From contig DAIQOI010000003.1 of NCBI GenBank assembly GCA_036787955.1, positions 186,001 through 250,000 on the forward strand: a DNA stretch of 64,000 nucleotides, in the 5' to 3' direction. Each line of letters opens with the position of its first letter. The first letter of the stretch is position 1. The DNA comes from UBA2336 sp036787955. GTDB lineage: Bacteria; Bacteroidota; Bacteroidia; Cytophagales; Cyclobacteriaceae. Made by a program: the position numbers and the translations under genes. The notes under the pieces are model-generated. The model had not been told where the DNA came from. It searched no databases and was given only the letters and a program-made list of their open reading frames with translations. Of the stretch, positions 1-6,248 are shown one piece after another.

Positions 1-2
1 AA

Positions 3-365
3 CAAATCATTGCACGTGAAGGTGGGCTTGTAAAGATACCCAACGCCTTTACACCGGATCCCACCGGCCCGAATGGTGGTGTGCCTTCTTCAGGTGCGGC
101 TGTGAACGATGTCTTTTTGCCATTGGTACGCGGTATCAATGTAAATGAGCCGGGTACATTCCTGATGCAGATATTTGACAGGTGGGGTAACCTGATTTTT
201 GAAAGCCGGAATGAACCGGGTGCACCGGTCCCCATTCGGGGCTGGGATGGTTACGACCGCAACAACAGGTTGCTGCCTGCCGGTGTGTATGTGTACAGGC
301 TGGTGCTGCGCCTCTCCGATGGCCAGCAGATTACCAAAATTGGAGATGTAACACTAATTCGATAG
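3..365 (+). CDS. C-terminal part of a secreted protein with a CHU_C (type IX secretion type B) sorting domain; start outside the window
   Basis: The reading frame is open from the left edge and ends at a TAG, so only the last ~120 residues are visible. They match the gliding motility-associated C-terminal domain (CHU_C, TIGR04131 family): an IPNAFTPD-type opening, then NDVF, IFDRWGNLIF, GWDG, LPAGVYVYRL and a final GDVTLIR. In Bacteroidota this domain sends large extracellular proteins through the type IX secretion system. The next gene, 8 bp downstream, is a PorP/SprF-family protein, the usual genetic partner of CHU_C cargo. The passenger part, and so the function, lies outside the window. 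GTG at 81 is an internal codon rather than a start, because the domain begins before it. Confidence 0.9.
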   Translation, partial: QIIAREGGLVKIPNAFTPDPTGPNGGVPSSGAAVNDVFLPLVRGINVNEPGTFLMQIFDRWGNLIFESRNEPGAPVPIRGWDGYDRNNRLLPAGVYVYRLVLRLSDGQQITKIGDVTLIR

Positions 366-373
366 TTTAGCAA

Positions 374-1432
374 ATGCCGTTGACCCGCATTCATAGCATT
401 TTTCCCTATCTGCTCGTGCTGGTGGCGAGTATGGTTGCTGCCCAGGATATACAATTCTCGCAATACTATCAGGCGCCCTTGTACCTCAATCCGGGATTTA
501 CAGGCATAACCCCCCAACAGCGGGCAGTGTTTAATCACCGTGTGCAATGGCCCAACCTGCCGCAGGCTTTTGTTACGTATGCAGCATCGTACGATATTTT
601 TGTAGAGGAACTGCGCAGTGGTTTTGGTGTGTTGCTTACCACCGATAAGATGGGTTCTGCCGGATGGCGCACAACAACAGCTAATTTCCTGTATTCCTAC
701 AAGGTTAAGCTAACCGAGAATCTTGTTTTTTCGCCCGGCCTGTATTTCGGGTATGGCACCAATGGCATTGATCGCACGCGCATCAGGTTGGGTGACGGGC
801 TGGAGTTTGAGCGGGACGGGCAGTACTATTCCATCGATCCGGATCAGGACCGAATCGGGAGGCAGTCTTATTTTGATGTGGGTGGTGGTATGTTGCTTTA
901 TACCCGAAAAATGTGGCTTGGCATGGCTCTGTCGCACATGAATCAGCCCAATCTTTCTGTTTTGGGAGATGTCAGCCGCCTGCCCATGAAGGGTAATGTT
1001 CACCTGGGCATGCGCATTAACCTCTCGGAAGGGGGACTCAACCCGAGCACTTACCGGATTTCCTACCTCACCCCATCTGTTATGTTCCGCTGGCAGGGGA
1101 AAAGCTTTACCCAAATGGACATGGGGATAAATTACCACATCGATCCGGTATCGGTGGGCATATGGTATCGCGGAAAGCCTTGGGAAAAGACAGTCGTAAA
1201 CAGCATTGCGCAAGATGCCGCTATCATTCAGCTGGGTTTGTATATGAAGAATCTCACCATTGGTTATAGCTATGATTTTACTGTAAACGAAATGCAGACC
1301 ACCTCAGGAGGTTCGCATGAGATATCGCTGGTCTATGAGTTTTCTGCCAAACCGGTACAGCGGTCGGTGAAAAAGAAATATCGCCTTATACCGTGCCCTA
1401 CCTTCAACAGCAAAGAAGGTTTCTGGAACTGA
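374..1432 (+). CDS. PorP/SprF family type IX secretion system membrane protein
   Basis: A 352-residue protein with an N-terminal signal peptide ending near VAAQ, followed by the family hallmark DIQFSQYYQAPLYLNPGFTG and alternating beta-strand-like segments to the C terminus, as expected for an outer-membrane barrel. PorP/SprF proteins work with type IX secretion and usually sit directly downstream of a gene for a large CHU_C-domain protein, as here. The gap to that gene is 8 bp, so the two are probably co-transcribed. The family has many paralogues per genome, so a specific gene symbol is not justified. The pairing suggests it helps to anchor or translocate the upstream protein. Confidence 0.9.
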   Translation: MPLTRIHSIFPYLLVLVASMVAAQDIQFSQYYQAPLYLNPGFTGITPQQRAVFNHRVQWPNLPQAFVTYAASYDIFVEELRSGFGVLLTTDKMGSAGWRTTTANFLYSYKVKLTENLVFSPGLYFGYGTNGIDRTRIRLGDGLEFERDGQYYSIDPDQDRIGRQSYFDVGGGMLLYTRKMWLGMALSHMNQPNLSVLGDVSRLPMKGNVHLGMRINLSEGGLNPSTYRISYLTPSVMFRWQGKSFTQMDMGINYHIDPVSVGIWYRGKPWEKTVVNSIAQDAAIIQLGLYMKNLTIGYSYDFTVNEMQTTSGGSHEISLVYEFSAKPVQRSVKKKYRLIPCPTFNSKEGFWN

Positions 1433-1451
1433 GTGAATCACACCATTTGCG

Positions 1452-1459
1452 TAACTTTG
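1452..1459 (+). promoter_or_regulatory. Candidate Bacteroidota -7 promoter element (TAACTTTG)
   Basis: The octamer fits the Bacteroidota consensus TAnnTTTG and lies 18 bp before the ATG at 1478. No clear TTTG is seen about 19 bp further upstream. It supports an ATG at 1478 over the in-frame GTG at 1433, which would lie upstream of the transcription start. Confidence 0.45.
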
Positions 1460-1477
1460 GGCCCTTTTAAAGGGTTC

Positions 1478-2890
1478 ATGAATTTATCAGACAAACTTAC
1501 ACTACCATTTTTTAAACTAATTGGAGAGCAGGCCGACCGCCTGGGGGTTGAGGCATATGTGGTTGGAGGCTGGGTGCGCGATCTGGTCATGAATCGTCCC
1601 TGCAAAGACATTGACTTTGTTTGTGTGGGCAGTGGTATAGAACTGGCCAAGGCTGTTGCTACGGTGCTGGGCCCTGATGTTCACGTAACGGTGTTCAAAA
1701 ACTTTGGTACAGCCCATATTGCTTGGCAGGATTATCAGTTTGAATTTGTCGGAGCGAGAAAAGAGTCATACCGAAGTGAATCGCGCAAACCCATTGTGGA
1801 AGACGGTACGCTGGAAGACGACCAGTGGCGCAGAGATTTTACCATCAACGCCATGGCCATCCGGATCAATGAAAAAGGCTTTGGTGAACTGATCGATCCA
1901 TTCAACGGTTTGGGCGATATTCAGAAAAAAGTTATTCGAACGCCTGCCGACCCCGCCATTACTTTTTCCGATGACCCGCTGCGCATGATGCGGGCTGTGC
2001 GTTTTGCTACTCAGCTCTCTTTTGATATAGATCCTGATACTTTTGATGCTATCATCCGGATGGCCGAACGCCTGAAAATAGTTTCGCAGGAGCGCATTAC
2101 CGATGAGCTGAATAAAATCATACTCAGTCCGGTGCCTTCATACGGATTTAAACTGCTTTTTCACAGTGGCCTGCTCAAGCAGTTTTTTCCCGAGATGGTC
2201 TTGTTGCATGGTGTAGAGTATGTAGATGGCAATGCGCACAAGGACAACTTCTTCCACACCCTGCAGGTACTGGATAACGTTGCAAAGATGTCGGATAATT
2301 TATGGCTGCGTTGGGCCGCCATCCTCCACGATATTGCCAAGCCGCAAACCAAGCGTTATGACAAGAAGCAAGGCTGGACTTTTCATGGACATGAAGACCG
2401 AGGGGCGCGTATGGTGCCGGGCATTTTCCGGAGGCTGAAACTGCCTATGGGCGAAGAAATGAAATTCGTGCAAAAGCTGGTACGCCTGCACCTGCGGCCT
2501 ATAGCCCTGGTCAAGGAGGTTACCGATTCGGCCATCAGGCGTTTGTTGTTTGAAGCCGGTGATGATATTGACGCCCTGATGACACTTTGCCGGGCCGACA
2601 TTACATCCAAAAACAAAGAAAAAGTAACAAGGTTTCTGAGGAATTTCGAAGCGGTAGAGCGCAAGATGGCTGAAGTAGAAGAGAAGGACCGCATACGGAA
2701 TTTTCAGCCGCCGGTTAGTGGAGATGAAATCATCCGGATGTTTAACCTCAAACCCGGGCCGGTTATCGGTGAGCTGAAAGAAATGATAAAGGAGGCCATT
2801 CTGGAGGGGCGCATACGAAACGACAGGGATGAGGCACTGGCTTTTCTGCTGGAGAAGGCTCGCGAAAAGGGCCTGGAGCCGGTTTCGTGA
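1478..2890 (+). CDS. cca: CCA tRNA nucleotidyltransferase (poly(A) polymerase head plus HD domain)
   Basis: A 470-residue enzyme of the class II nucleotidyltransferase family that adds or repairs the 3' CCA of tRNAs in the cytoplasm. The catalytic head shows GGWVRDLVMNRPCKDIDFV, with the G-G-x-V-R-D motif and the DxD metal-binding pair. The template region has RRDFTINAMA and DPLRMMRAVRFATQL. The C-terminal half contains an HD-type phosphohydrolase motif (FHTLQVLDN then AAILHDIAKP and HGHED). Start: ATG 1478, downstream of a TAACTTTG element. Its stop is 2 bp from the stop of the convergent ftsE gene. In this window tRNA-Arg and tRNA-Pro lack an encoded CCA, so such an enzyme is needed. Confidence 0.93.
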   Translation: MNLSDKLTLPFFKLIGEQADRLGVEAYVVGGWVRDLVMNRPCKDIDFVCVGSGIELAKAVATVLGPDVHVTVFKNFGTAHIAWQDYQFEFVGARKESYRSESRKPIVEDGTLEDDQWRRDFTINAMAIRINEKGFGELIDPFNGLGDIQKKVIRTPADPAITFSDDPLRMMRAVRFATQLSFDIDPDTFDAIIRMAERLKIVSQERITDELNKIILSPVPSYGFKLLFHSGLLKQFFPEMVLLHGVEYVDGNAHKDNFFHTLQVLDNVAKMSDNLWLRWAAILHDIAKPQTKRYDKKQGWTFHGHEDRGARMVPGIFRRLKLPMGEEMKFVQKLVRLHLRPIALVKEVTDSAIRRLLFEAGDDIDALMTLCRADITSKNKEKVTRFLRNFEAVERKMAEVEEKDRIRNFQPPVSGDEIIRMFNLKPGPVIGELKEMIKEAILEGRIRNDRDEALAFLLEKAREKGLEPVS

Positions 2891-2892
2891 TT

Positions 2893-3600
2893 TCAATGGG
2901 CACTACTCAGCTCAATGGTTTGGTGTTTGGAGTCCTGCAGGGAACCATTCTCACATTTCAGAATTCGCGCAGGAAACTTTTTGATAAGCGAATAATCATG
3001 GGTAGCCATCAACACGGCTGTACCGCTTTTGTTAATTTGCTGAAAGAGTTTCAGGATACCGAACGAAACTTCGGGGTCGAGGTTACCGGTGGGCTCATCG
3101 GCCAGCAGGATAACGGGTTCATTAATCATGGCACGGGCTATAACCACGCGTTGCTGCTCTCCGCCTGAAAGCTGGTGGGGCATTTTCTTTTCAACGGAAC
3201 CTAATCCTACCTGCATCAGCACTTCGGCAATGCGCGCCTTAATTCGGGTGTTATCCCTCCAGCCGGTGGCGCGCATCACAAATTCCAGATTATCGGCCAC
3301 GGTGCGATCCTGAAATAACTGAAAGTCCTGAAAGATTATACCCAGTTTTCGGCGCAACATGGGTACCTGTGATGAGCGTATGCCGCGGATGCTGAAACCT
3401 GCCACTTCCATATCGCCGAGCCGCAGCGGGAGGTCGGCATAAATGGTTTTCAGTAAAGATGATTTACCCGAACCCGTGCGACCCACCAGAAATACGAATT
3501 CACCTTTTTCAATTTCAAAATTTAGATTGGCCAAAACAGTATGGTTATCCTGAAAAATGTGGGCATCCTTTACGCGAATAACGGGATCGGTGGAAAACAT
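2893..3600 (-). CDS. ftsE: FtsE-like cell division ABC transporter ATP-binding protein
   Basis: A 235-residue ABC ATPase with Walker A GRTGSGKSS, Q-loop IIFQDFQLF, signature LSGGEQQRV, Walker B VILLADEPTGNLD and an H-loop ATHDYSL. Length and motif context fit FtsE, which pairs with the membrane protein FtsX to control peptidoglycan hydrolases at the division septum. No ftsX is adjacent, so the assignment rests on sequence alone. A LolD/MacB-type ATPase is the main alternative. The gene lies 13 bp downstream of the transaldolase gene on the same strand and is probably co-transcribed with it. Confidence 0.82.
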   Translation of the reverse strand: MFSTDPVIRVKDAHIFQDNHTVLANLNFEIEKGEFVFLVGRTGSGKSSLLKTIYADLPLRLGDMEVAGFSIRGIRSSQVPMLRRKLGIIFQDFQLFQDRTVADNLEFVMRATGWRDNTRIKARIAEVLMQVGLGSVEKKMPHQLSGGEQQRVVIARAMINEPVILLADEPTGNLDPEVSFGILKLFQQINKSGTAVLMATHDYSLIKKFPARILKCENGSLQDSKHQTIELSSAH

Positions 3601-3613
3601 AGTTTATGATAGT

Positions 3614-4270
3614 TCAACCATTGAGTTTACGATGATCTGATAAAAATTTTTCCAGGCCAATGTCCGTCAGAGGATGTTTCAGCAGTCCGGTTATAACCGA
3701 CAGGGGGCAGGTAGCTACATCGGCACCTATTTCCGCGCATTTAATCAGGTGCATCACATGGCGGATGGAGGCGGCCAGTATTTCGGTTTCAAAGCCGTAG
3801 TTGTCGTAGATGTGCCGGATTTGAGCAATGAGCTCGAGCCCGTCCTGAGACACGTCATCCAGGCGTCCGATAAAAGGTGATACGAAGCTGGCCCCTGCTT
3901 TCGCAGCCAGAATAGCCTGACCGGCTGTAAACACCAATGTGCAGTTGGTGCGTATGCCTTCGGCCGAAAACTTTTTTAATGCCTTCACGCCATCTTTAAT
4001 CATCGGCACTTTCACCACTATCTTGTCGTCAATTTTTGCCAGTTCGCGTCCTTCTTTCAAAATACCATCCAGATCAGTAGCTATCACTTCGGCACTCACA
4101 TTGTCATCTACGATGTTGCAAATGGCTTTGTAATGTGCGCGGATGTTTTCATCCCCTTTGATGCCTTCTTTGGCCATGAGCGATGGGTTGGTGGTTACGC
4201 CATCGAGCACTCCCAGATCGTAGGCTTCGCGTATTTCATTCAGATTGGCGGTGTCGATAAAGAATTTCAT
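3614..4270 (-). CDS. Transaldolase, small fructose-6-phosphate aldolase-like type
   Basis: A 218-residue cytoplasmic (beta/alpha)8 enzyme of the TalC/FSA group, which transfers dihydroxyacetone units in the pentose phosphate pathway or cleaves fructose 6-phosphate. It begins MKFFIDTANLNEIREAYDLG and has GVTTNPSLMAKEG, the Schiff-base lysine in KIVVKVPMI, and GASFVSPFIGRLDD. The start is the ATG whose first base is 4270. A longer frame runs upstream into the SRP RNA and has no family similarity, so it is rejected. ftsE follows 13 bp downstream. Whether the enzyme is mainly transaldolase or F6P aldolase cannot be settled from sequence. Confidence 0.9.
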   Translation of the reverse strand: MKFFIDTANLNEIREAYDLGVLDGVTTNPSLMAKEGIKGDENIRAHYKAICNIVDDNVSAEVIATDLDGILKEGRELAKIDDKIVVKVPMIKDGVKALKKFSAEGIRTNCTLVFTAGQAILAAKAGASFVSPFIGRLDDVSQDGLELIAQIRHIYDNYGFETEILAASIRHVMHLIKCAEIGADVATCPLSVITGLLKHPLTDIGLEKFLSDHRKLNG

Positions 4271-4324
4271 AAGCTTGGTGGTTGCAGGACAAAAATAAGG
4301 ATTGAGCGGTAGGGGATAAAATAA

Positions 4325-4421
4325 AAACGGCAAACCGTGCATCGCACCGCTACAACCGCCTACCCTTGCTACCTTCCGGTCCTGGGGGAGTTCAGCAGGA
4401 GCTGGTCGTGCCGGCTTGCCG
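4325..4421 (-). ncRNA. ffs: Signal recognition particle RNA (small bacterial 4.5S type)
   Basis: Read on the minus strand, the region contains the SRP RNA apical core: AGGACCGGAAGGTAGCAAGG, with the GGAA tetraloop and the opposite asymmetric loop that bind Ffh, flanked by arms that pair back as a long rod (CTCCTGC, GAACTCCCCC on one side, GGGTAGGCGG and GGTTTGC on the other). The length of about 97-100 nt fits the short bacterial SRP RNA. A TACTTTTG promoter element at 4427-4434 places the 5' end near 4420. The exact 3' end, near 4325-4330, is uncertain. The transaldolase gene begins about 55 bp further on in the same direction. Confidence 0.87.
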
Positions 4422-4426
4422 GGTTG

Positions 4427-4434
4427 CAAAAGTA
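4427..4434 (-). promoter_or_regulatory. Promoter -7 element of the SRP RNA gene (TACTTTTG on the minus strand)
   Basis: A perfect TAnnTTTG match on the minus strand ends about 6-7 bp before the presumed start of the SRP RNA. The -33 TTTG is not well conserved (GGTTC in that position). Confidence 0.55.
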
Positions 4435-4456
4435 ATAACTTTCAGGTAAGAACCCG

Positions 4457-4699
4457 TCAGGCCAGTCCGGAATAATACAGGTTAAATTCCAGCGCGTTGC
4501 ATTCTTCAAATTCGTCTGCCTCCAGGTCATCAAATATCGCTTCATCAAATTCCAGCTCGCGGATTTCCTGTGTGCCATTGGGGAAGCGGGTTAGCTCAAT
4601 ACCGGTAAGGTGAAAAGGGTTTACCTTTACGTAAATCACCAGACCGTCCGGAAAAGTTTTCCGGAAATACCGGTGAACGATATTGGAATATTTGCTCAT
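4457..4699 (-). CDS. Small acidic hypothetical protein
   Basis: An 80-residue frame beginning MSKYSNIVHRYFRKTFPDGL, basic at the N terminus and strongly acidic towards the C terminus (EIRELEFDEAIFDDLEADEFEE). No family is recognised, and there is no signal peptide or membrane segment. The start chosen is the ATG at 4699-4697. Its codon is part of the palindrome CATG that also holds the start of the divergent acetyltransferase gene, so the two coding regions overlap by 2 bp head to head. A 13-codon longer version would run further into the acetyltransferase gene. Coding status is likely but unproven. Confidence 0.55.
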   Translation of the reverse strand: MSKYSNIVHRYFRKTFPDGLVIYVKVNPFHLTGIELTRFPNGTQEIRELEFDEAIFDDLEADEFEECNALEFNLYYSGLA

Positions 4700-5249
4700 G
4701 ACAAAGCATTTGGCTTTTCCGCCGCTTATTGAAACCACCAGGCTGTATTTACGCCGGCTAAGGTACGAAGATGCTGAAGAAATCTTTTATGCCTATGCAT
4801 CCAAGCCCGAGGCAACGCGTTATGTTTCCTGGCCCACGCACCGGCGCATTGCCGATACACGACAATATCTGCGGTATGCAGTTGGCGCGTGGAACGCAGG
4901 AACAGATTTTGCCTACGCTATAAGAGTAAAAGGAAGCGCCCGTCTTGCCGGAAGCATAGGAGCGGTGTTAAAGGGCAGCGAAGTGCAGGTAGGTTATATT
5001 ATAAGCCCGGCCCTGTGGGGCAGCGGCCTGGCAACCGAAGCATGCAAGGCATTGGGTAATGTGTTATTGAACATGAAAGGTTTAACCCGTGTGTGGACGT
5101 TGGTAGATGCTGACAACAAAGCCTCGGTACGGGTTCTTGAAAAGTGCGGATGGAAATGTGAGGGATTAAAGCCTGCTTATTTTGCCTTCGTCAACCAGAA
5201 TAATCAGTTGAAAGATTGCTATTTGTTCGTACTGGCTTCGCCCGACTGA
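4698..5249 (+). CDS. GNAT family N-acetyltransferase (RimJ/RimL-like)
   Basis: A 183-residue protein opening with LIETTRLYLRRLRYEDAEEIF, the N-terminal pattern of RimJ/RimL-type GNATs. The acetyl-CoA-binding region is VGYIISPALWGSGLATEACKALG, followed by VWTLVDADNKASVRVLEKCGWKCEG, the typical GNAT motif with Asn and Ser near the cofactor. These enzymes transfer acetyl groups from acetyl-CoA to an amine, often a protein N terminus or a small molecule. The substrate here is unknown. Start ATG 4698 overlaps the start codon of the divergent gene. The downstream neighbour is convergent. Confidence 0.85.
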   Translation: MTKHLAFPPLIETTRLYLRRLRYEDAEEIFYAYASKPEATRYVSWPTHRRIADTRQYLRYAVGAWNAGTDFAYAIRVKGSARLAGSIGAVLKGSEVQVGYIISPALWGSGLATEACKALGNVLLNMKGLTRVWTLVDADNKASVRVLEKCGWKCEGLKPAYFAFVNQNNQLKDCYLFVLASPD

Positions 5250-5329
5250 GGCCACAAGCAGTGTGTAGTACCGGTGTGGTTGGAACCGCGAGAATTGCCA
5301 TGCGGCAGTGGGTGTAGAGCGCAGCCGAT

Positions 5330-5797
5330 TTACGGAAATGCAATACTTGTTTCTTCAACAAGCGGCAATGTGGTTTTTTGAAGCCACTCGTCTTCCAACA
5401 TCGATGCCCATGTACGAAGGTACAGCATGACGTCATCCTTCACATTGTAGTACAGATGGCGTTTGCCACCTGGCAGGCGGGCAAGCACCTTTTCGTCCGA
5501 AAGGCGTTCAAGATGTTTAAGGTCAGCCAGGGAAAACCCGAAAGAAATCAGCAAGTCAATCAGTTCGTCCATGGGCAGGCCACTGTCGGGGCAGTAATCG
5601 TTAAGTTGTTCCGACCAGTCGCCACACCGCAACATGGCACGGTTATGAATTTCTTCGCGCGACCGGGTAGTTACCTGCCGGGCCAGGAAACCGCAGTTGC
5701 AGGCGCCCATGTGCCCCCACTGGTAATCGTTGGCCTTTTCCAGCATGCGGGCCGTTGCATACAGGGCTTCTATTAGTTCGGGGCGAGCACTTGCCAT
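5330..5797 (-). CDS. Hypothetical protein with an N-terminal Cys-containing segment
   Basis: A 155-residue soluble protein without signal peptide or membrane helix. The N-terminal part has WGHMGACNCGFLARQV and further cysteines at MLRCGDW and DYCPDSG, which could bind a metal, though no known motif fits. The C-terminal part is mostly helical and charged (LISFGFSLADLKHLERLSDEKVL, then YYNVKDDVMLYLRTWASMLEDEW). No family is recognised. It is divergent from the THX gene and convergent with the acetyltransferase gene. Sensible composition over the full length and a clear ATG make it a credible gene. Confidence 0.7.
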   Translation of the reverse strand: MASARPELIEALYATARMLEKANDYQWGHMGACNCGFLARQVTTRSREEIHNRAMLRCGDWSEQLNDYCPDSGLPMDELIDLLISFGFSLADLKHLERLSDEKVLARLPGGKRHLYYNVKDDVMLYLRTWASMLEDEWLQKTTLPLVEETSIAFP

Positions 5798-5864
5798 ACC
5801 ACCAGATAAACAACTTTGCGGCCGGTAAGTTATAAGAAATTTTCTGGTAAAACGGTCGGTGTAT

Positions 5865-5894
5865 TTTGAAATTTGGTTTTAGTTGGTATACTTG
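5865..5894 (+). promoter_or_regulatory. Candidate promoter of the THX/trp transcription unit (TTTG, 18 bp, TATACTTG)
   Basis: TTTG at 5865-5868 and TATACTTG at 5887-5894 fit the Bacteroidota TTTG-N19-TAnnTTTG pattern, with one mismatch in the -7 box. It predicts a transcript starting about 10 bp before the THX ATG. It may also drive the trp leader, because no other consensus promoter is seen between THX and trpE. Confidence 0.5.
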
Positions 5895-5910
5895 CCGGAA
5901 AATTTCCGGT

Positions 5911-6111
5911 ATGGGTAAAGGAGATAAGAAATCGAAGCGCGGTAAGTTGTGGAAGGGCACATACGGTGTTTCCCGCAGCCGCAAGGCCATCAAGGCCAGG
6001 CTCAAACGTACGCAGTCAGTTAAAAAAGCTGCTGTTGTTACCGAGCAAGCAGAGGTAGCACCGAAGGTTCGTAAGGTAGCCCGTAAGAAAACAGAACAAA
6101 CAGAGCAATAG
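5911..6111 (+). CDS. 30S ribosomal protein THX
   Basis: A 66-residue, very basic protein beginning MGKGDKKSKRGKLWKGTYGV and continuing SRSRKA, the THX (bTHX) signature first described in Thermus and common in Bacteroidota. It binds the head of the 30S subunit. The tail is Lys/Ala/Val-rich and low in complexity, longer than the minimal THX. Start: ATG 5911, just downstream of a promoter-like sequence. A longer frame from 5866 would begin inside the promoter. The TAG stop directly abuts the ATG of the trp leader peptide, so the two are probably on one message. Confidence 0.88.
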   Translation: MGKGDKKSKRGKLWKGTYGVSRSRKAIKARLKRTQSVKKAAVVTEQAEVAPKVRKVARKKTEQTEQ

Positions 6112-6171
6112 ATGAATTTTTTGGTGAACAATATGGCATGGTGGTGGCACATACAGGAATCTGATATGTGA
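6112..6171 (+). CDS. trpL: trp operon leader peptide with three consecutive Trp codons
   Basis: A 19-codon frame encodes MNFLVNNMAWWWHIQESDM and stops with TGA. A 12-codon version starts at the internal ATG 6133. The TGG-TGG-TGG run (6139-6147) lies 77 bp before an attenuator hairpin and 101 bp before trpE, as in ribosome-mediated attenuation. When Trp-tRNA is scarce the ribosome would stall on these codons. The stop codon (6169-6171) lies inside the 5' arm of the proposed antiterminator, so a ribosome reaching the end would mask it. The ATG immediately follows the TAG of the THX gene. The reading frame is seen directly; its role is inferred from the classical trp attenuation model. Confidence 0.82.
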   Translation: MNFLVNNMAWWWHIQESDM

Positions 6172-6216
6172 ACAGCCGTATTGTTTAATAAACTGGCCGG
6201 GAGCCCGCTGTTCACA
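6167..6216 (+). promoter_or_regulatory. Candidate antiterminator of the trp attenuator
   Basis: TGTGAACAGC at 6167-6176 is exactly complementary to GCTGTTCACA at 6207-6216, a 10-bp helix with a 30-nt loop. Its 3' arm takes the last four bases of the terminator's left arm, the terminator loop and the first bases of the right arm, so the two structures compete. A second GTGAACA at 6124-6130, inside the leader frame, could pair with 6209-6215 as well. Confidence 0.65.
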
Positions 6217-6234
6217 GCGGGCTCTCGTGTTTTT
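6201..6234 (+). terminator. Intrinsic terminator (attenuator) ahead of trpE
   Basis: A perfect 10-bp stem, GAGCCCGCTG / CAGCGGGCTC, with loop TTCA is followed by TCGTG and five Ts. It ends 14 bp before the trpE ATG. Its position between the Trp-codon leader and trpE makes it an attenuator rather than the terminator of the THX gene alone. Confidence 0.85.
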
Positions 6235-6248
6235 AACGGCTTTGTAAT

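Noticed and set aside
4271..4429. Upstream extension of the transaldolase frame
   Set aside because: It reads through the SRP RNA gene and bears no similarity to the family, which starts at MKFFIDTAN.
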